This document shows, one piece after another, positions 54,820-63,973 of a DNA stretch of 64,000 bases (the first letter of the stretch is position 1; each line of letters opens with the position of its first letter). The notes beneath the pieces were generated by a model. It worked only from the letters and a program-made list of their open reading frames with translations. It had not been told where the DNA came from and did not search any database. This stretch comes from Campylobacteraceae bacterium (GTDB taxonomy: Bacteria > Campylobacterota > Campylobacteria > Campylobacterales > Arcobacteraceae), in NCBI GenBank assembly GCA_013373175.1, contig JABXII010000024.1, positions 29,109 through 93,108 of the forward strand, in the 5' to 3' direction. The position numbers and the translations under genes were made by a program.

Positions 54820-55370
54820 TACATTAACCCTCTTTTAATTAGTTCTTCTTCGTATAATCTATGATAAACAATATCATACTCGTCAGTTCCTGGAATAAGC
54901 TTTCTTTTGTAATGTTTTATCTTTTCCATTACAGCATCGTCTGCTTTTTCAAACCCTTTTAAAAACTCATCAATAGATGAAAATATTACGTTCTTAACTT
55001 GATTATCTGTACAAGTATAATGAATGTAATCCTCTTCCCATAAATAGTCTAATACTTTGTGAGCAATATCAGAAAATCTATCTTCATTGTTTAATATTAC
55101 ACCAAAGTCATTAGCTAATCTTTTTTTAGTCAACCAAAATAGTTGTCTTCTATCTGCATTTAAGAACTCAATTTCATCTTCTTGTTCATCTAATAATTCA
55201 TGAACTTTTTCATCTAACTCATGTTCTTGTTCAATATCAGCATCTAAGATTTTTTCAATCTCTGCGCTGATTTCGTCTTTTGTTTTTCTAATCTCTACAA
55301 AATCGCAATTTACTAAATCTCTTGAGATTCTTCTAGAAATATATGGTGTATGATGTAATTTCATTCTCAT
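54819..55370 (-). CDS. DUF507 family protein
   Basis: The 183-residue acidic helical protein has the features of DUF507: MRMKLHHTPYISRRISRDLVN, a Glu-rich stretch (VHELLDEQEDEIEFLNADRRQLFWLTKKRLA) and YDIVYHRLYEEELIKRGLM. The family is widespread in Campylobacterota and its function is unknown to me. It lies between purA (4 bp) and carA (overlap). AGAGGAT inside the purA end is its ribosome-binding site. Confidence 0.87.
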   Translation of the reverse strand: MRMKLHHTPYISRRISRDLVNCDFVEIRKTKDEISAEIEKILDADIEQEHELDEKVHELLDEQEDEIEFLNADRRQLFWLTKKRLANDFGVILNNEDRFSDIAHKVLDYLWEEDYIHYTCTDNQVKNVIFSSIDEFLKGFEKADDAVMEKIKHYKRKLIPGTDEYDIVYHRLYEEELIKRGLM

Positions 55371-55374
55371 AGGG

Positions 55375-56631
<1,257 letters not shown>

Positions 56632-57477
56632 CTAATCCTCTAAAATTTTTAATAAACTATCTGTATAAAGTGCGAATCCTAATGAAGAAATTCCATCAGA
56701 ACTATATTTACCACCTTTACTAATTACAAAATTATCTTGAATTACTCTAAAATATACATCATCATAGTACTTTAAACTTCCATGATAAAGTGGAGCAACA
56801 ACTAAATTTTTATATTCAACACTGTTTGCTGTTTCTAAAAGTTTTTCAAGTTCTGCTTTTATCACCTCTGGTGAAATTTTTATAGCTTTTTCTAAATCTT
56901 TGATATCTTTTACTTTAATAAGTGAATTTAACCAAGCATGGTCTATTTCAAATAGTTTTGCGATTTCACCATTCTTAAAGTAGTCAATATCAATATCAAA
57001 CTCTTTTGAAATAAGTTTTGGAATATTGATATTTGACAGTTGTAAAACTGGATTAATATCTAACTCATTTAAAATATTTCCAGTAATATTTACTAAATCA
57101 ATAATATTGTCATGGTCTATCCACTCACAACCAATTTGATAATCCTCTGTTGAAGGATACGAAAATATTGGTTGTACATAAAACCACTTTTTATGTGAAG
57201 TTGCTCTTCCAAGTCTTTTTGTAATAATTCTTACAACATCAAGTGTTGAATCAGCTCTTAATGAAACTTGTTCATTTGCTTCATCTGAAAACTTGATAAG
57301 CTTTCTATCATTCTCAATTGCTTGGTGCTGAGAGTAAGAAAAGTTAGGTGTGATTATCTCTTCAAAACCTTTTTCATCAAGAATTTCACATACTCTATTT
57401 TCTAGATTTCTCTTAGCTTTAGCTAATTTTCCAAAATATAGTCTTGAGCCCTTTGGTATTTCGTGTTCAAAAACCAT
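56632..57477 (-). CDS. HisZ-like ATP phosphoribosyltransferase regulatory subunit
   Basis: The 281-residue protein is a class II synthetase paralogue (histidyl-tRNA synthetase-like core: GFEEIITPNFSYSQHQA, VSLRADSTLDVVRI, YQIGCEWID). It has no anticodon-binding domain and lacks the full ATP-motif set, which marks HisZ. HisZ controls short HisG in histidine synthesis. No hisG lies nearby. It is only 5 bp after the aminotransferase gene. A free-standing paralogue of another kind remains possible. Confidence 0.78.
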   Translation of the reverse strand: MVFEHEIPKGSRLYFGKLAKAKRNLENRVCEILDEKGFEEIITPNFSYSQHQAIENDRKLIKFSDEANEQVSLRADSTLDVVRIITKRLGRATSHKKWFYVQPIFSYPSTEDYQIGCEWIDHDNIIDLVNITGNILNELDINPVLQLSNINIPKLISKEFDIDIDYFKNGEIAKLFEIDHAWLNSLIKVKDIKDLEKAIKISPEVIKAELEKLLETANSVEYKNLVVAPLYHGSLKYYDDVYFRVIQDNFVISKGGKYSSDGISSLGFALYTDSLLKILED

Positions 57478-57482
57478 GATTA

Positions 57483-58592
57483 CTAATTTCCTTTAAACAT
57501 CTCTTGAGAAAATACTTTTGAAGCAGTTCCATCAAAATCTCTAATATTTAATTCATCCATTGCTAATTCAATTGCATTTACTACCCAAGTAGCTTCAAAA
57601 TCTTCAACCAATCCCATGTGATTTATTCTGTAGATTAATTTTTTGATGTGGTCTTGTCCACCAGCAATATTAACATTGTACTTTGTTTTTAAAATATTTC
57701 TTATTTCAGGTGCATTTTCTGTATAAATAGTTGTCATTGCATTTGCAGGAGATGAAGGGTAAATTTCACATCCAATAGCTTTTAAAGCTTCTCTTGTAGC
57801 TTTTGCTCTTAATGCTGTTTTTTCATATAATGCATCAAATCCACCATTGTTTTTAATATGTGCTAAAATCTCTTTTAGTCCAATAATTAAAGTTGTTGCA
57901 GCAGTCCAAGCTGTAGTGTTTGTTCTTTGTTTTTTAATCTCAGTTGCTAAATTAAAATAGAAACCTTTTGCATTTTCTTCAATTTTTGCAACGGCATCAT
58001 TTGATAAACCAATAATCGCAAGTCCAGGAGGAAGCATAAGTGCTTTTTGACTTCCTGTAATTACAGCATCTAAGTTTGTAGTATCAATCTTCTCAACACC
58101 AATAGCAGTAATTCCATCAGCTACAATTGTAATGTCTTTATTTAATTTTTTAACTTCTTTTGCAAGCTCTTCAACAGGATGTCTTAATCCCCCTGCACTT
58201 TCGCATAGTTGAATAAATATTGCATCAATTTCACTATCATTTTTAACTGCTTCTAAAATAGCATCTACACTTACTGGTGTATTCCATTCGTTTTTAATTT
58301 CAGTATATTCGATGTTAAAAGCTTTACAAATTTTTCCAAATCTTTCACCGAATTTTCCTGAATTTACAGTTAACGCTTTTTTCTTTGTTAGATTAGTAAC
58401 ACAAGCTTCCATCGCACCTGAGCCACTAGATGCAAGCATTACAACTTCATCCATTCCATATAATTCAAATAATAATTCTCTTGTCTCTTCAAATATTTTT
58501 TCAAATTCTGGTGTTCTATGGTGAATAGTAACATCTGCCATAGCTTTTCTTACAAATTCTGGTACAGGCGTTGGTCCTGGCGTTAGTAACAT
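57483..58592 (-). CDS. Class V aminotransferase (alanine-glyoxylate/serine-pyruvate type)
   Basis: The 369-residue PLP enzyme begins MLLTPGPTPVPEFVRKAM, and the PLP Lys lies in ITGSQKALMLPPGL. The Asp that binds the PLP nitrogen is in TIVADGITAIGVE. Proteins of this type transfer the amino group between Ala, Ser or Asp and glyoxylate or pyruvate; older annotations call some a soluble hydrogenase subunit, which is misleading. Substrate is not known. It heads the operon aminotransferase - hisZ-like - purA - DUF507 - carA. Confidence 0.86.
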   Translation of the reverse strand: MLLTPGPTPVPEFVRKAMADVTIHHRTPEFEKIFEETRELLFELYGMDEVVMLASSGSGAMEACVTNLTKKKALTVNSGKFGERFGKICKAFNIEYTEIKNEWNTPVSVDAILEAVKNDSEIDAIFIQLCESAGGLRHPVEELAKEVKKLNKDITIVADGITAIGVEKIDTTNLDAVITGSQKALMLPPGLAIIGLSNDAVAKIEENAKGFYFNLATEIKKQRTNTTAWTAATTLIIGLKEILAHIKNNGGFDALYEKTALRAKATREALKAIGCEIYPSSPANAMTTIYTENAPEIRNILKTKYNVNIAGGQDHIKKLIYRINHMGLVEDFEATWVVNAIELAMDELNIRDFDGTASKVFSQEMFKGN

Positions 58593-58701
58593 ATAATTTC
58601 CTTATAAGCTTTTAGTAAAACTCGATATTATATCCAAGTGTTTATAATTAATTGGTTAAACAAAAAAAATAAAATTTTAAGGTAAATTTTAGTTATAACA
58701 C

Positions 58702-58730
58702 TTGACATTATTGTCTTAAATGTGTAGAAT
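58702..58730 (+). promoter_or_regulatory. Strong sigma-70-type promoter of the Lys/Ala-rich peptide gene
   Basis: TTGACA (58702-58707) and TAGAAT (58725-58730) are separated by exactly 17 bp. The -35 matches the consensus in full and the -10 at five of six positions. Most genes in this AT-rich genome lack such a clear -35, so high expression of the small gene is likely. Confidence 0.7.
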
Positions 58731-58795
58731 ACCTATATTATATTACTATTTACAATAAGTAATAGATAATATCACAATTAAAAAAAGGACGAAAA

Positions 58796-58984
58796 ATGGC
58801 AAAAGAGTTAAAAGAAAAAAAAGTTGCTAAAATAGCTAAAAAAGCAGCAAAGAAAGTTGCAAATAAGAAAAAAGACGTAAAAAAAGTTGCAAAGAAAGTT
58901 ACTAAAAAAGTTTTAAAACTTAAACCAACTAAAGTTAAAAAAGCAAAGAAAGCAGCTAAAAAAGAAGCTAAAAAAGCTGCATAA
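58796..58984 (+). CDS. Lys/Ala-rich histone H1-like small protein
   Basis: The 62-residue protein is about half Lys with Ala and Val, in KKVAKK/KKAAKK-type repeats (KKAAKKVANKKKDVKKVAKK). It has no Cys, Trp or aromatic residues. It should be unstructured or helical and bind DNA or RNA like bacterial H1-like proteins. A GGACGAAAA site precedes the ATG, a consensus promoter lies 66 bp upstream and a strong terminator follows, so it is a separate, probably highly expressed gene. Function is inferred from composition only. Confidence 0.78.
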   Translation: MAKELKEKKVAKIAKKAAKKVANKKKDVKKVAKKVTKKVLKLKPTKVKKAKKAAKKEAKKAA

Positions 58985-59004
58985 TAATACTTAATTATTA
59001 TTTC

Positions 59005-59033
59005 AAAAGGCAGTTTAATAGCTGCCTTTTTTT
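59005..59033 (+). terminator. Terminator after the Lys/Ala-rich gene
   Basis: AAAAGGCAG pairs with CTGCCTTTT around an 8-nt loop and is followed by further T residues. Confidence 0.88.
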
Positions 59034-59086
59034 ATGTACCTTTACTATAATTATTAAATCAAAACTCAATAAAAAGAATTATTATC

Positions 59087-59710
59087 ATGGAATTAAATGT
59101 TTGGTTAACACTATTACTTGCAACAATTGCTATTTCAGTTTCACCTGGAGCGGGAGCTGTTGTATCAATGAATTATGGAATAAAGTATGGATTAAAAAAA
59201 TCATATGCTGCGATATTTGGTTTGCAAGCTGGATTACTTATACAAACTTTTATTGTAGTAATTGGACTTGGAGCATTAATCGCAAAATCTGTAATGCTTT
59301 TTAATATAATTAAATGGATAGGAGTTATTTATCTTATTTATTTAGGTCTTAGTAAAATATTTGAAAAAGTTGAAACAATTGATGAAGAAGAACATATAAA
59401 AGCATATAGTGCAAAAAAAGCATTTATTAGTGCAACTTTAATAAACCTAACTAACCCTAAAGCAACTGTATTTTTAGTTGCATTTATTCCTCAGTTTCTA
59501 AATCCTGAGTATTCATTATGGCTTCAATTTGGAATAATCTCAGTTACTTTTTGTGTAATTGATATTTTTGTTATGACAGGATATGCATCTATGGCATCTA
59601 AGTTAAAATTCTTAATTAAAGATGTAAAAGCAATGAAGATTCAAAACAGAATCACAGGTAGTTTTTTAATCTTAGCAGCAATACTTATGAGTACAACTAA
59701 AAGAGCTTAA
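59087..59710 (+). CDS. LysE/RhtB-family amino-acid exporter
   Basis: The 207-residue membrane protein has six hydrophobic helices and the family features (SVSPGAGAVVSMNYGIKYGLKKSY, WIGVIYLIYLGLSKIF, LINLTNPKATVFLVAFIPQFL). LysE members export amino acids or analogues. The solute is unknown. It is on the same strand as the MarR cluster but 138 bp upstream of it. Two MarR-like sites lie between them, so it might belong to that regulon only if readthrough occurs. Confidence 0.88.
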   Translation: MELNVWLTLLLATIAISVSPGAGAVVSMNYGIKYGLKKSYAAIFGLQAGLLIQTFIVVIGLGALIAKSVMLFNIIKWIGVIYLIYLGLSKIFEKVETIDEEEHIKAYSAKKAFISATLINLTNPKATVFLVAFIPQFLNPEYSLWLQFGIISVTFCVIDIFVMTGYASMASKLKFLIKDVKAMKIQNRITGSFLILAAILMSTTKRA

Positions 59711-59763
59711 TAAATTTATAAATTTTGCTAGAGACCTATTTATGGCCTCTTAAATGGTATTTT

Positions 59764-59782
59764 AATACTAGTTAGTAGTATT
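59764..59782. promoter_or_regulatory. MarR-type operator, site 1 (marR promoter)
   Basis: AATACTA-GTTAG-TAGTATT is a perfect 7-bp inverted repeat with a 5-bp centre, containing the shared 12-mer TACTA-GT-TAGTA. It lies 34 bp upstream of the -35 element of the marR gene. Confidence 0.75.
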
Positions 59783-59797
59783 TTAGCAAAACAACAC

Positions 59798-59827
59798 TTG
59801 ACAAGTAATACTAGTTAGTACTATAAT
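59798..59827 (+). promoter_or_regulatory. marR promoter with operator site 2 inside the spacer
   Basis: TTGACA (59798-59803) and TATAAT (59822-59827) are full consensus elements with an 18-bp spacer. The spacer holds the second TACTA-GT-TAGTA copy (59809-59820). A repressor bound there would block RNA polymerase. The start codon lies 22 bp after the -10. Confidence 0.82.
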
Positions 59828-59848
59828 TTTATCTGAGGAGTTAAATAT

Positions 59849-60301
59849 ATGAATACTAAATCACTTATAAGTTATGGAAAAAGAACAGATAAATCTATGA
59901 AAACTATTATTAGAATAGAAAGAATTAGGTCAAAATTTCATAATAGATTAGTGAATTATTTAAATGAATTTAACTTAACCTTCAATCAATTCAAAGTATT
60001 AGAAGTACTTTATCACAGAGGTGATTTAAATATTGGTTCAATTACTAAACTTACAATGAGTACCCCTGGAAATATAACAGTTGTAGTAAAAAATCTAAAA
60101 AGAGATGGTTGGATTACAACTATTTCTGACCCAGAAGATAAAAGAGCTTCAATTTTAACTATTACTCAAAAGGGTATGGAAGTAATTGAAAAAGTATTTC
60201 CAAGTCATGCAAAAAACTTGAAAAAATCACTTGAGGTTTTAAGTGATGAAGAGCTTGACACTTTATACGAACTTTTAAATAAAGTCTATAAAGCAAATTA
60301 A
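59849..60301 (+). CDS. MarR-family transcriptional repressor
   Basis: The 150-residue protein has the MarR winged-helix layout: LTFNQFKVLEVLYHRGDLNIGSITKLTMSTPGNITVVVKNLKRDGWI with recognition helix GNITVVVKNL, then the DPEDKRASILTITQKG wing. It probably represses its own promoter and the following genes. Three similar palindromes (two upstream, one between it and yceI) support this. The ligand is unknown; no sensor cysteine is visible. GAGGAG is its ribosome-binding site. Confidence 0.9.
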   Translation: MNTKSLISYGKRTDKSMKTIIRIERIRSKFHNRLVNYLNEFNLTFNQFKVLEVLYHRGDLNIGSITKLTMSTPGNITVVVKNLKRDGWITTISDPEDKRASILTITQKGMEVIEKVFPSHAKNLKKSLEVLSDEELDTLYELLNKVYKAN

Positions 60302-60315
60302 AAAATTTTACATTT

Positions 60316-60335
60316 ATATTACTAATTAGTAATAT
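60316..60335. promoter_or_regulatory. MarR-type operator, site 3 (before yceI-like gene)
   Basis: ATATTACTAATTAGTAATAT is a perfect 20-bp palindrome containing TACTA-AT-TAGTA, the same 12-mer as sites 1 and 2 apart from the centre. It lies 21 bp before the yceI-like start. Confidence 0.78.
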
Positions 60336-60355
60336 ATTAAACATAAGGAAAATAA

Positions 60356-60925
60356 ATGACAAAATTAGTAAAACTAGGATTAGCTTCAGTTTTAACAGCA
60401 AGTGCACTATTTGGTGGAACATATAATGTGGATAAAAGTCACTCAACTGTTGGTTTTAAAGTAAAACATATGATGATTTCATCTGTTAGAGGAACTTTTG
60501 ATAACTTCAGCGGTTCTTTTGAATATGATGAGAAGACAAAAACTTTAAAATCATTAAATGGTACAGTAGATGTTAAGTCAGTGAATACTGCAAATGAAAA
60601 AAGAGATAAACACTTAAAAGAATCAGACTTTTTTGCAGCAGATAAATACCCACAAATTGTTTTTAAACTTGATAAAGTAGAAGATGATAAAGCCTATGGA
60701 AAACTGACTATGAGAGGTGTAACTAAAGATGTTGTTTTAGATGTTGAAGTAAATGGAACAATAAAAGACCCTTGGGGAAATGTAAGAACTGGATTAGTTT
60801 TAGAAGGTAAAATTAATAGAATGGATTATGGAATTAAATATAATTCTGTATTAGAAGCAGGTGGAGTTGCAGTTGGCGAAAAAGTAAAACTAATTGTTGA
60901 ATTAGAAGGAATCTTAGAAAAATAA
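60356..60925 (+). CDS. YceI-family periplasmic lipocalin-like protein
   Basis: The 189-residue protein has a signal peptide (MTKLVKLGLASVLTASALFG). The YceI beta-barrel follows: YNVDKSHSTVGFKVKHMMISSVRGTF, VDVKSVNTANEKRDKHLKESDFF, YGKLTMRGVTKDVVLDVEV. YceI proteins bind isoprenoid-type lipids, perhaps quinones. It is the first structural gene after marR, with its own operator copy just upstream. Confidence 0.93.
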   Translation: MTKLVKLGLASVLTASALFGGTYNVDKSHSTVGFKVKHMMISSVRGTFDNFSGSFEYDEKTKTLKSLNGTVDVKSVNTANEKRDKHLKESDFFAADKYPQIVFKLDKVEDDKAYGKLTMRGVTKDVVLDVEVNGTIKDPWGNVRTGLVLEGKINRMDYGIKYNSVLEAGGVAVGEKVKLIVELEGILEK

Positions 60926-60944
60926 GTATAAGAAAGGATAAAAA

Positions 60945-61439
60945 ATGATTTTAATATTTGTTGCAAGTTTAAATGAAAATATGAAACTAGCCCAAAAGGT
61001 TAAAGAACAACTACAAGAGAATGGTAAAGAAAGTGAAATTATCAATCTAGTTGAACTAAACCTTCCTATGTATGATAGTCAAAAAGAAGAAAGAGATGGA
61101 ATTCCAAAAGAGATTGTTCCTATTATTGAAAAGATGAAAAATTGTAATAGCTATGTTTTTATTTCTCCTGAGTATAACTTTTCACTTCCTCCTGTGTTAG
61201 TGAATTTTGTTGCTTGGATTTCAAGAGTAGGAGATGATTTTAGAGAATTATTCTCTATGAAAAAAGTTCAACTAGCAACACACAGTGGGAGTTTTGGTAG
61301 TAATGTTACAACTTGCATGAGAAGCCAATTTACAAAATTAGGGGCAGTTGTAATGCCAAGAGAGATTATCACAACATACCAAAATAGTCTAAATGAAGAG
61401 AGTTCAAAGAAAATTATTTCTACTTTTGCATCTTTTTAA
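60945..61439 (+). CDS. NAD(P)H-dependent FMN reductase-type flavoprotein
   Basis: The 164-residue flavodoxin-like protein begins MILIFVASLNENMKLAQKV and has the FMN-contact motif FISPEYNFSLPPVLVNFVAWISR. The Gly-rich loop THSGSFGSN follows. Relatives reduce quinones, azo dyes or FMN with NAD(P)H, which protects against redox-cycling compounds. It starts 19 bp after yceI and belongs to the same transcript. Confidence 0.86.
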   Translation: MILIFVASLNENMKLAQKVKEQLQENGKESEIINLVELNLPMYDSQKEERDGIPKEIVPIIEKMKNCNSYVFISPEYNFSLPPVLVNFVAWISRVGDDFRELFSMKKVQLATHSGSFGSNVTTCMRSQFTKLGAVVMPREIITTYQNSLNEESSKKIISTFASF

Positions 61440-61450
61440 AAGAGATTAAA

Positions 61451-62221
61451 ATGTTTCCTTCATTATTCATTTCACACGGTGCTCCAAATATTATCATTCA
61501 TGATTCTCTTAGTAAAGCAAATATAAAAAGCTTTGCTAAGAGTTTAAAGAAACCTAAATATATAATCATTTTTTCTGCACACTACGTAACAAATGATTTA
61601 AAAATCATAAACTATGAAAACAATGATTTATTATATGACTTTTATGGTTTTGAAAAAGAGTTATATGAGTATGAATATGAAATAAAAAGTGATAAAAACC
61701 TTAGCCATAAAATAATGGACTATCTAAATGAAAATGACATTGATATCTCTATAGATAAAACAAGACTTAACTATGACCATGGCGTATGGAGTTGTCTTTC
61801 TATGATGTATGAAAAGCTTGATATTCCAGTTATTCAGTTATCTATTCCTTTTTCATATTCTAAAGAACAACTTATTAATTTAGGTGAAAAATTAGCAATA
61901 TTTAAAGAAGAAGCACTACTTATTGGAAGTGGAGGAATAACACATAATCTTTCAGATATGCAATTAAGTAGTACAGTTAAACCCTATGTCTATAATTTCA
62001 ATAATGAAATAACAAATATAATAAACAGTGGTAACCAAGAAAGGTTACTAGAAATAAAAGAATCTATTAATTATAAAAAGAATCATCCTAGTGATGAACA
62101 CTTCTTACCTCTTTTTATTATATTTGGAAGTGCAAAAAATAAAAAAGGCATCTCTTTTAATAGTGAGTTTATGTACTCAACTATTTCAATGGAGTGTTTT
62201 GCCTTTGATTTAAAGGAGTAA
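61451..62221 (+). CDS. DODA-type class III extradiol dioxygenase
   Basis: The 256-residue protein resembles the YgiD/DODA group: MFPSLFISHGAPN (first metal His), IIIFSAHYVTN (second His), NYDHGVWSCLSMMY (third His) and LIGSGGITHNL. These enzymes open catechol-type rings with Fe(II) or Zn. The in vivo substrate is unknown. It lies 11 bp after the reductase gene and 2 bp before the pirin gene. In this setting it could remove catechol or quinol products. Confidence 0.87.
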   Translation: MFPSLFISHGAPNIIIHDSLSKANIKSFAKSLKKPKYIIIFSAHYVTNDLKIINYENNDLLYDFYGFEKELYEYEYEIKSDKNLSHKIMDYLNENDIDISIDKTRLNYDHGVWSCLSMMYEKLDIPVIQLSIPFSYSKEQLINLGEKLAIFKEEALLIGSGGITHNLSDMQLSSTVKPYVYNFNNEITNIINSGNQERLLEIKESINYKKNHPSDEHFLPLFIIFGSAKNKKGISFNSEFMYSTISMECFAFDLKE

Positions 62222-62223
62222 TT

Positions 62224-62928
62224 ATGATAAAAAAATTAAATAAAGAGAACATGGGCACATCAAATCTTGGATGGCTTGAATCAAGATTTCACTTCTCATT
62301 TGCTGAATACAGAAATCCAAATAATATTAACTTTGGAGTATTAAGAGTTTTAAATGATGATATTATCCATCCAAAAAGTGGTTTTGATACACATCCCCAT
62401 CAAAATATGGAAATCATCTCATACGTAATTGAAGGAGAGATTACCCACAAAGACTCAATGGGTAATGAAGAGACTTTAAAACGTGGTGAAGTTCAATATT
62501 TAAGTGCAGGAGATGGTATCTATCATAGTGAACATAACCTACATGAAAGTAAAGACTTAAGACTACTACAAATTTGGATTATACCTCCTACAAGTGGTCT
62601 TCCTAGACTTTATGGTTCACAAAGGTTTACAAATGAGCAAAGAGAAAACAAACTTTTAAATATAGTCTCTTCAAAAGAAGGAGAGGCTCCTATAAAAATT
62701 CACCAAGATGTAAACTTTTATGTAAGTGAATTAGAAAAAGGAAAATCTTTAGATTTTGAGATAAATGAAAATAGACAAATTTATTTTACTCAGATTGAAG
62801 GAACTTCATTAATAAATGGTATTGAGATAAATGGAGGTGATGCAATGGAAATTACTAAAGAAAAGAGTTTAACTATTGAAGCAAATACAGACTCTCACTT
62901 CTTATTTATTGAAATGCAAGAAGCATAA
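62224..62928 (+). CDS. Pirin-family protein
   Basis: The 234-residue bicupin has the metal-binding motif DTHPHQNMEIISYVIEGEITHKDSMG. The pirin segments VQYLSAGDGIYHSEHN and LRLLQIWIIPPTSGLPRLYG follow. Some pirins are quercetin 2,3-dioxygenases, so it may oxidise aromatic or quinone-like compounds. It is the last gene of marR - yceI - FMN reductase - DODA - pirin and ends before a strong terminator. Confidence 0.92.
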   Translation: MIKKLNKENMGTSNLGWLESRFHFSFAEYRNPNNINFGVLRVLNDDIIHPKSGFDTHPHQNMEIISYVIEGEITHKDSMGNEETLKRGEVQYLSAGDGIYHSEHNLHESKDLRLLQIWIIPPTSGLPRLYGSQRFTNEQRENKLLNIVSSKEGEAPIKIHQDVNFYVSELEKGKSLDFEINENRQIYFTQIEGTSLINGIEINGGDAMEITKEKSLTIEANTDSHFLFIEMQEA

Positions 62929-62958
62929 AAAAAGGCAAGTTTTTACACTTGCCTTTTT
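62927..62958. terminator. Bidirectional terminator between the pirin gene and purM
   Basis: AAAAAGGCAAGT pairs with ACTTGCCTTTTT around TTTTAC; both arms end in A/T tracts, so it serves both converging genes. Confidence 0.87.
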
Positions 62959-62977
62959 AGTTTTAGAATAAAAAAGA

Positions 62978-63973
62978 TTAGATATATTCTACTTCTTTTT
63001 CTCCAGCTTTAATTTCACCAATAACATAACCATCAGTATTTTCTAATACAGAATCTACATTTGAAGGATTTACAACAAGAACCATACCAACACCCATATT
63101 AAATGTTCTGTACATCTCTTCTTGTTCTACGAATTGTCCCATATAATCAAAGATTGGTAATACTTGGATTTTACTTCTATCGACAACTGCTTTTAAGTTG
63201 TCAGGAAGTACTCTTGGTAAGTTTTCAGTAATACCACCACCTGTAATATGTGCTAAGGCATTGATTTTATCTTTATTAGCTTTGAACTCTTTTACATAAA
63301 TTCTTGTTGGCTCTAATAAAACATCTTTTAAAATTTTACCGTCAAATTCATCTTCTAAAGTCATTCCAAGTTTTTCTAAAAGAAGTTTTCTAACAAGAGA
63401 GAATCCATTTGAGTGAACACCTGAAGAAGGAAGTGCGATTAAAACATCACCCTCTTCTATTTTTTCAATTCTATTTAACTCTTCTTTTTCTGCAATACCT
63501 ACACAAAAACCTGCTAAATCAAAATCACCTTCTTTGTACATACCAGGCATTTCAGCAGTTTCACCGCCTACTAATGCACATTCAGATCTAATACAACCTT
63601 CTGCAATACCTTTTACAACATCTGTTGCTGCATCAACTTCTAACTTTGCAGTTGCATAGTAATCTAGGAAAAATAATGGCTCTCCAAAATTACAAAGTAA
63701 GTCATTTGTACACATTGCAACTAAGTCAATTCCTACTGTATCAAATTTTTTTGAGTCAATCGCTAGTTTAAGTTTTGTACCTACCCCATCAGTTCCTGAT
63801 AATAAAACTGGGTTTTTATAACCTGTTGGTAATTCAAATGCACCTGCAAATGAACCAATTCCTCCAAGTACTCCTGGGATTAAAGTAGATTTAACATGTG
63901 GTTTAATATTTTCTACAAACTGATTTCCAGCATCAATATCTACACCAGCATCTTTATAACTTACTGTTGACAT
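62978..63973 (-). CDS. purM: Phosphoribosylformylglycinamidine cyclo-ligase
   Basis: It closes the imidazole ring of purine precursors with ATP (AIR synthase). The 331-residue protein has YKDAGVDIDAGNQFVE, DGVGTKLKLAI, GGETAEMPGMY and HITGGGITENLPRV, the ATP and FGAM sites of PurM. AGAAGGAAAAT lies before its ATG. The gene is complete, with its start near the right edge of the window. Confidence 0.98.
   Translation of the reverse strand: MSTVSYKDAGVDIDAGNQFVENIKPHVKSTLIPGVLGGIGSFAGAFELPTGYKNPVLLSGTDGVGTKLKLAIDSKKFDTVGIDLVAMCTNDLLCNFGEPLFFLDYYATAKLEVDAATDVVKGIAEGCIRSECALVGGETAEMPGMYKEGDFDLAGFCVGIAEKEELNRIEKIEEGDVLIALPSSGVHSNGFSLVRKLLLEKLGMTLEDEFDGKILKDVLLEPTRIYVKEFKANKDKINALAHITGGGITENLPRVLPDNLKAVVDRSKIQVLPIFDYMGQFVEQEEMYRTFNMGVGMVLVVNPSNVDSVLENTDGYVIGEIKAGEKEVEYI

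Noticed and set aside
59087-59710. LysE-type gene as a definite member of the MarR regulon
   Set aside because: It lies upstream of the operators and has no similar palindrome at its own start.
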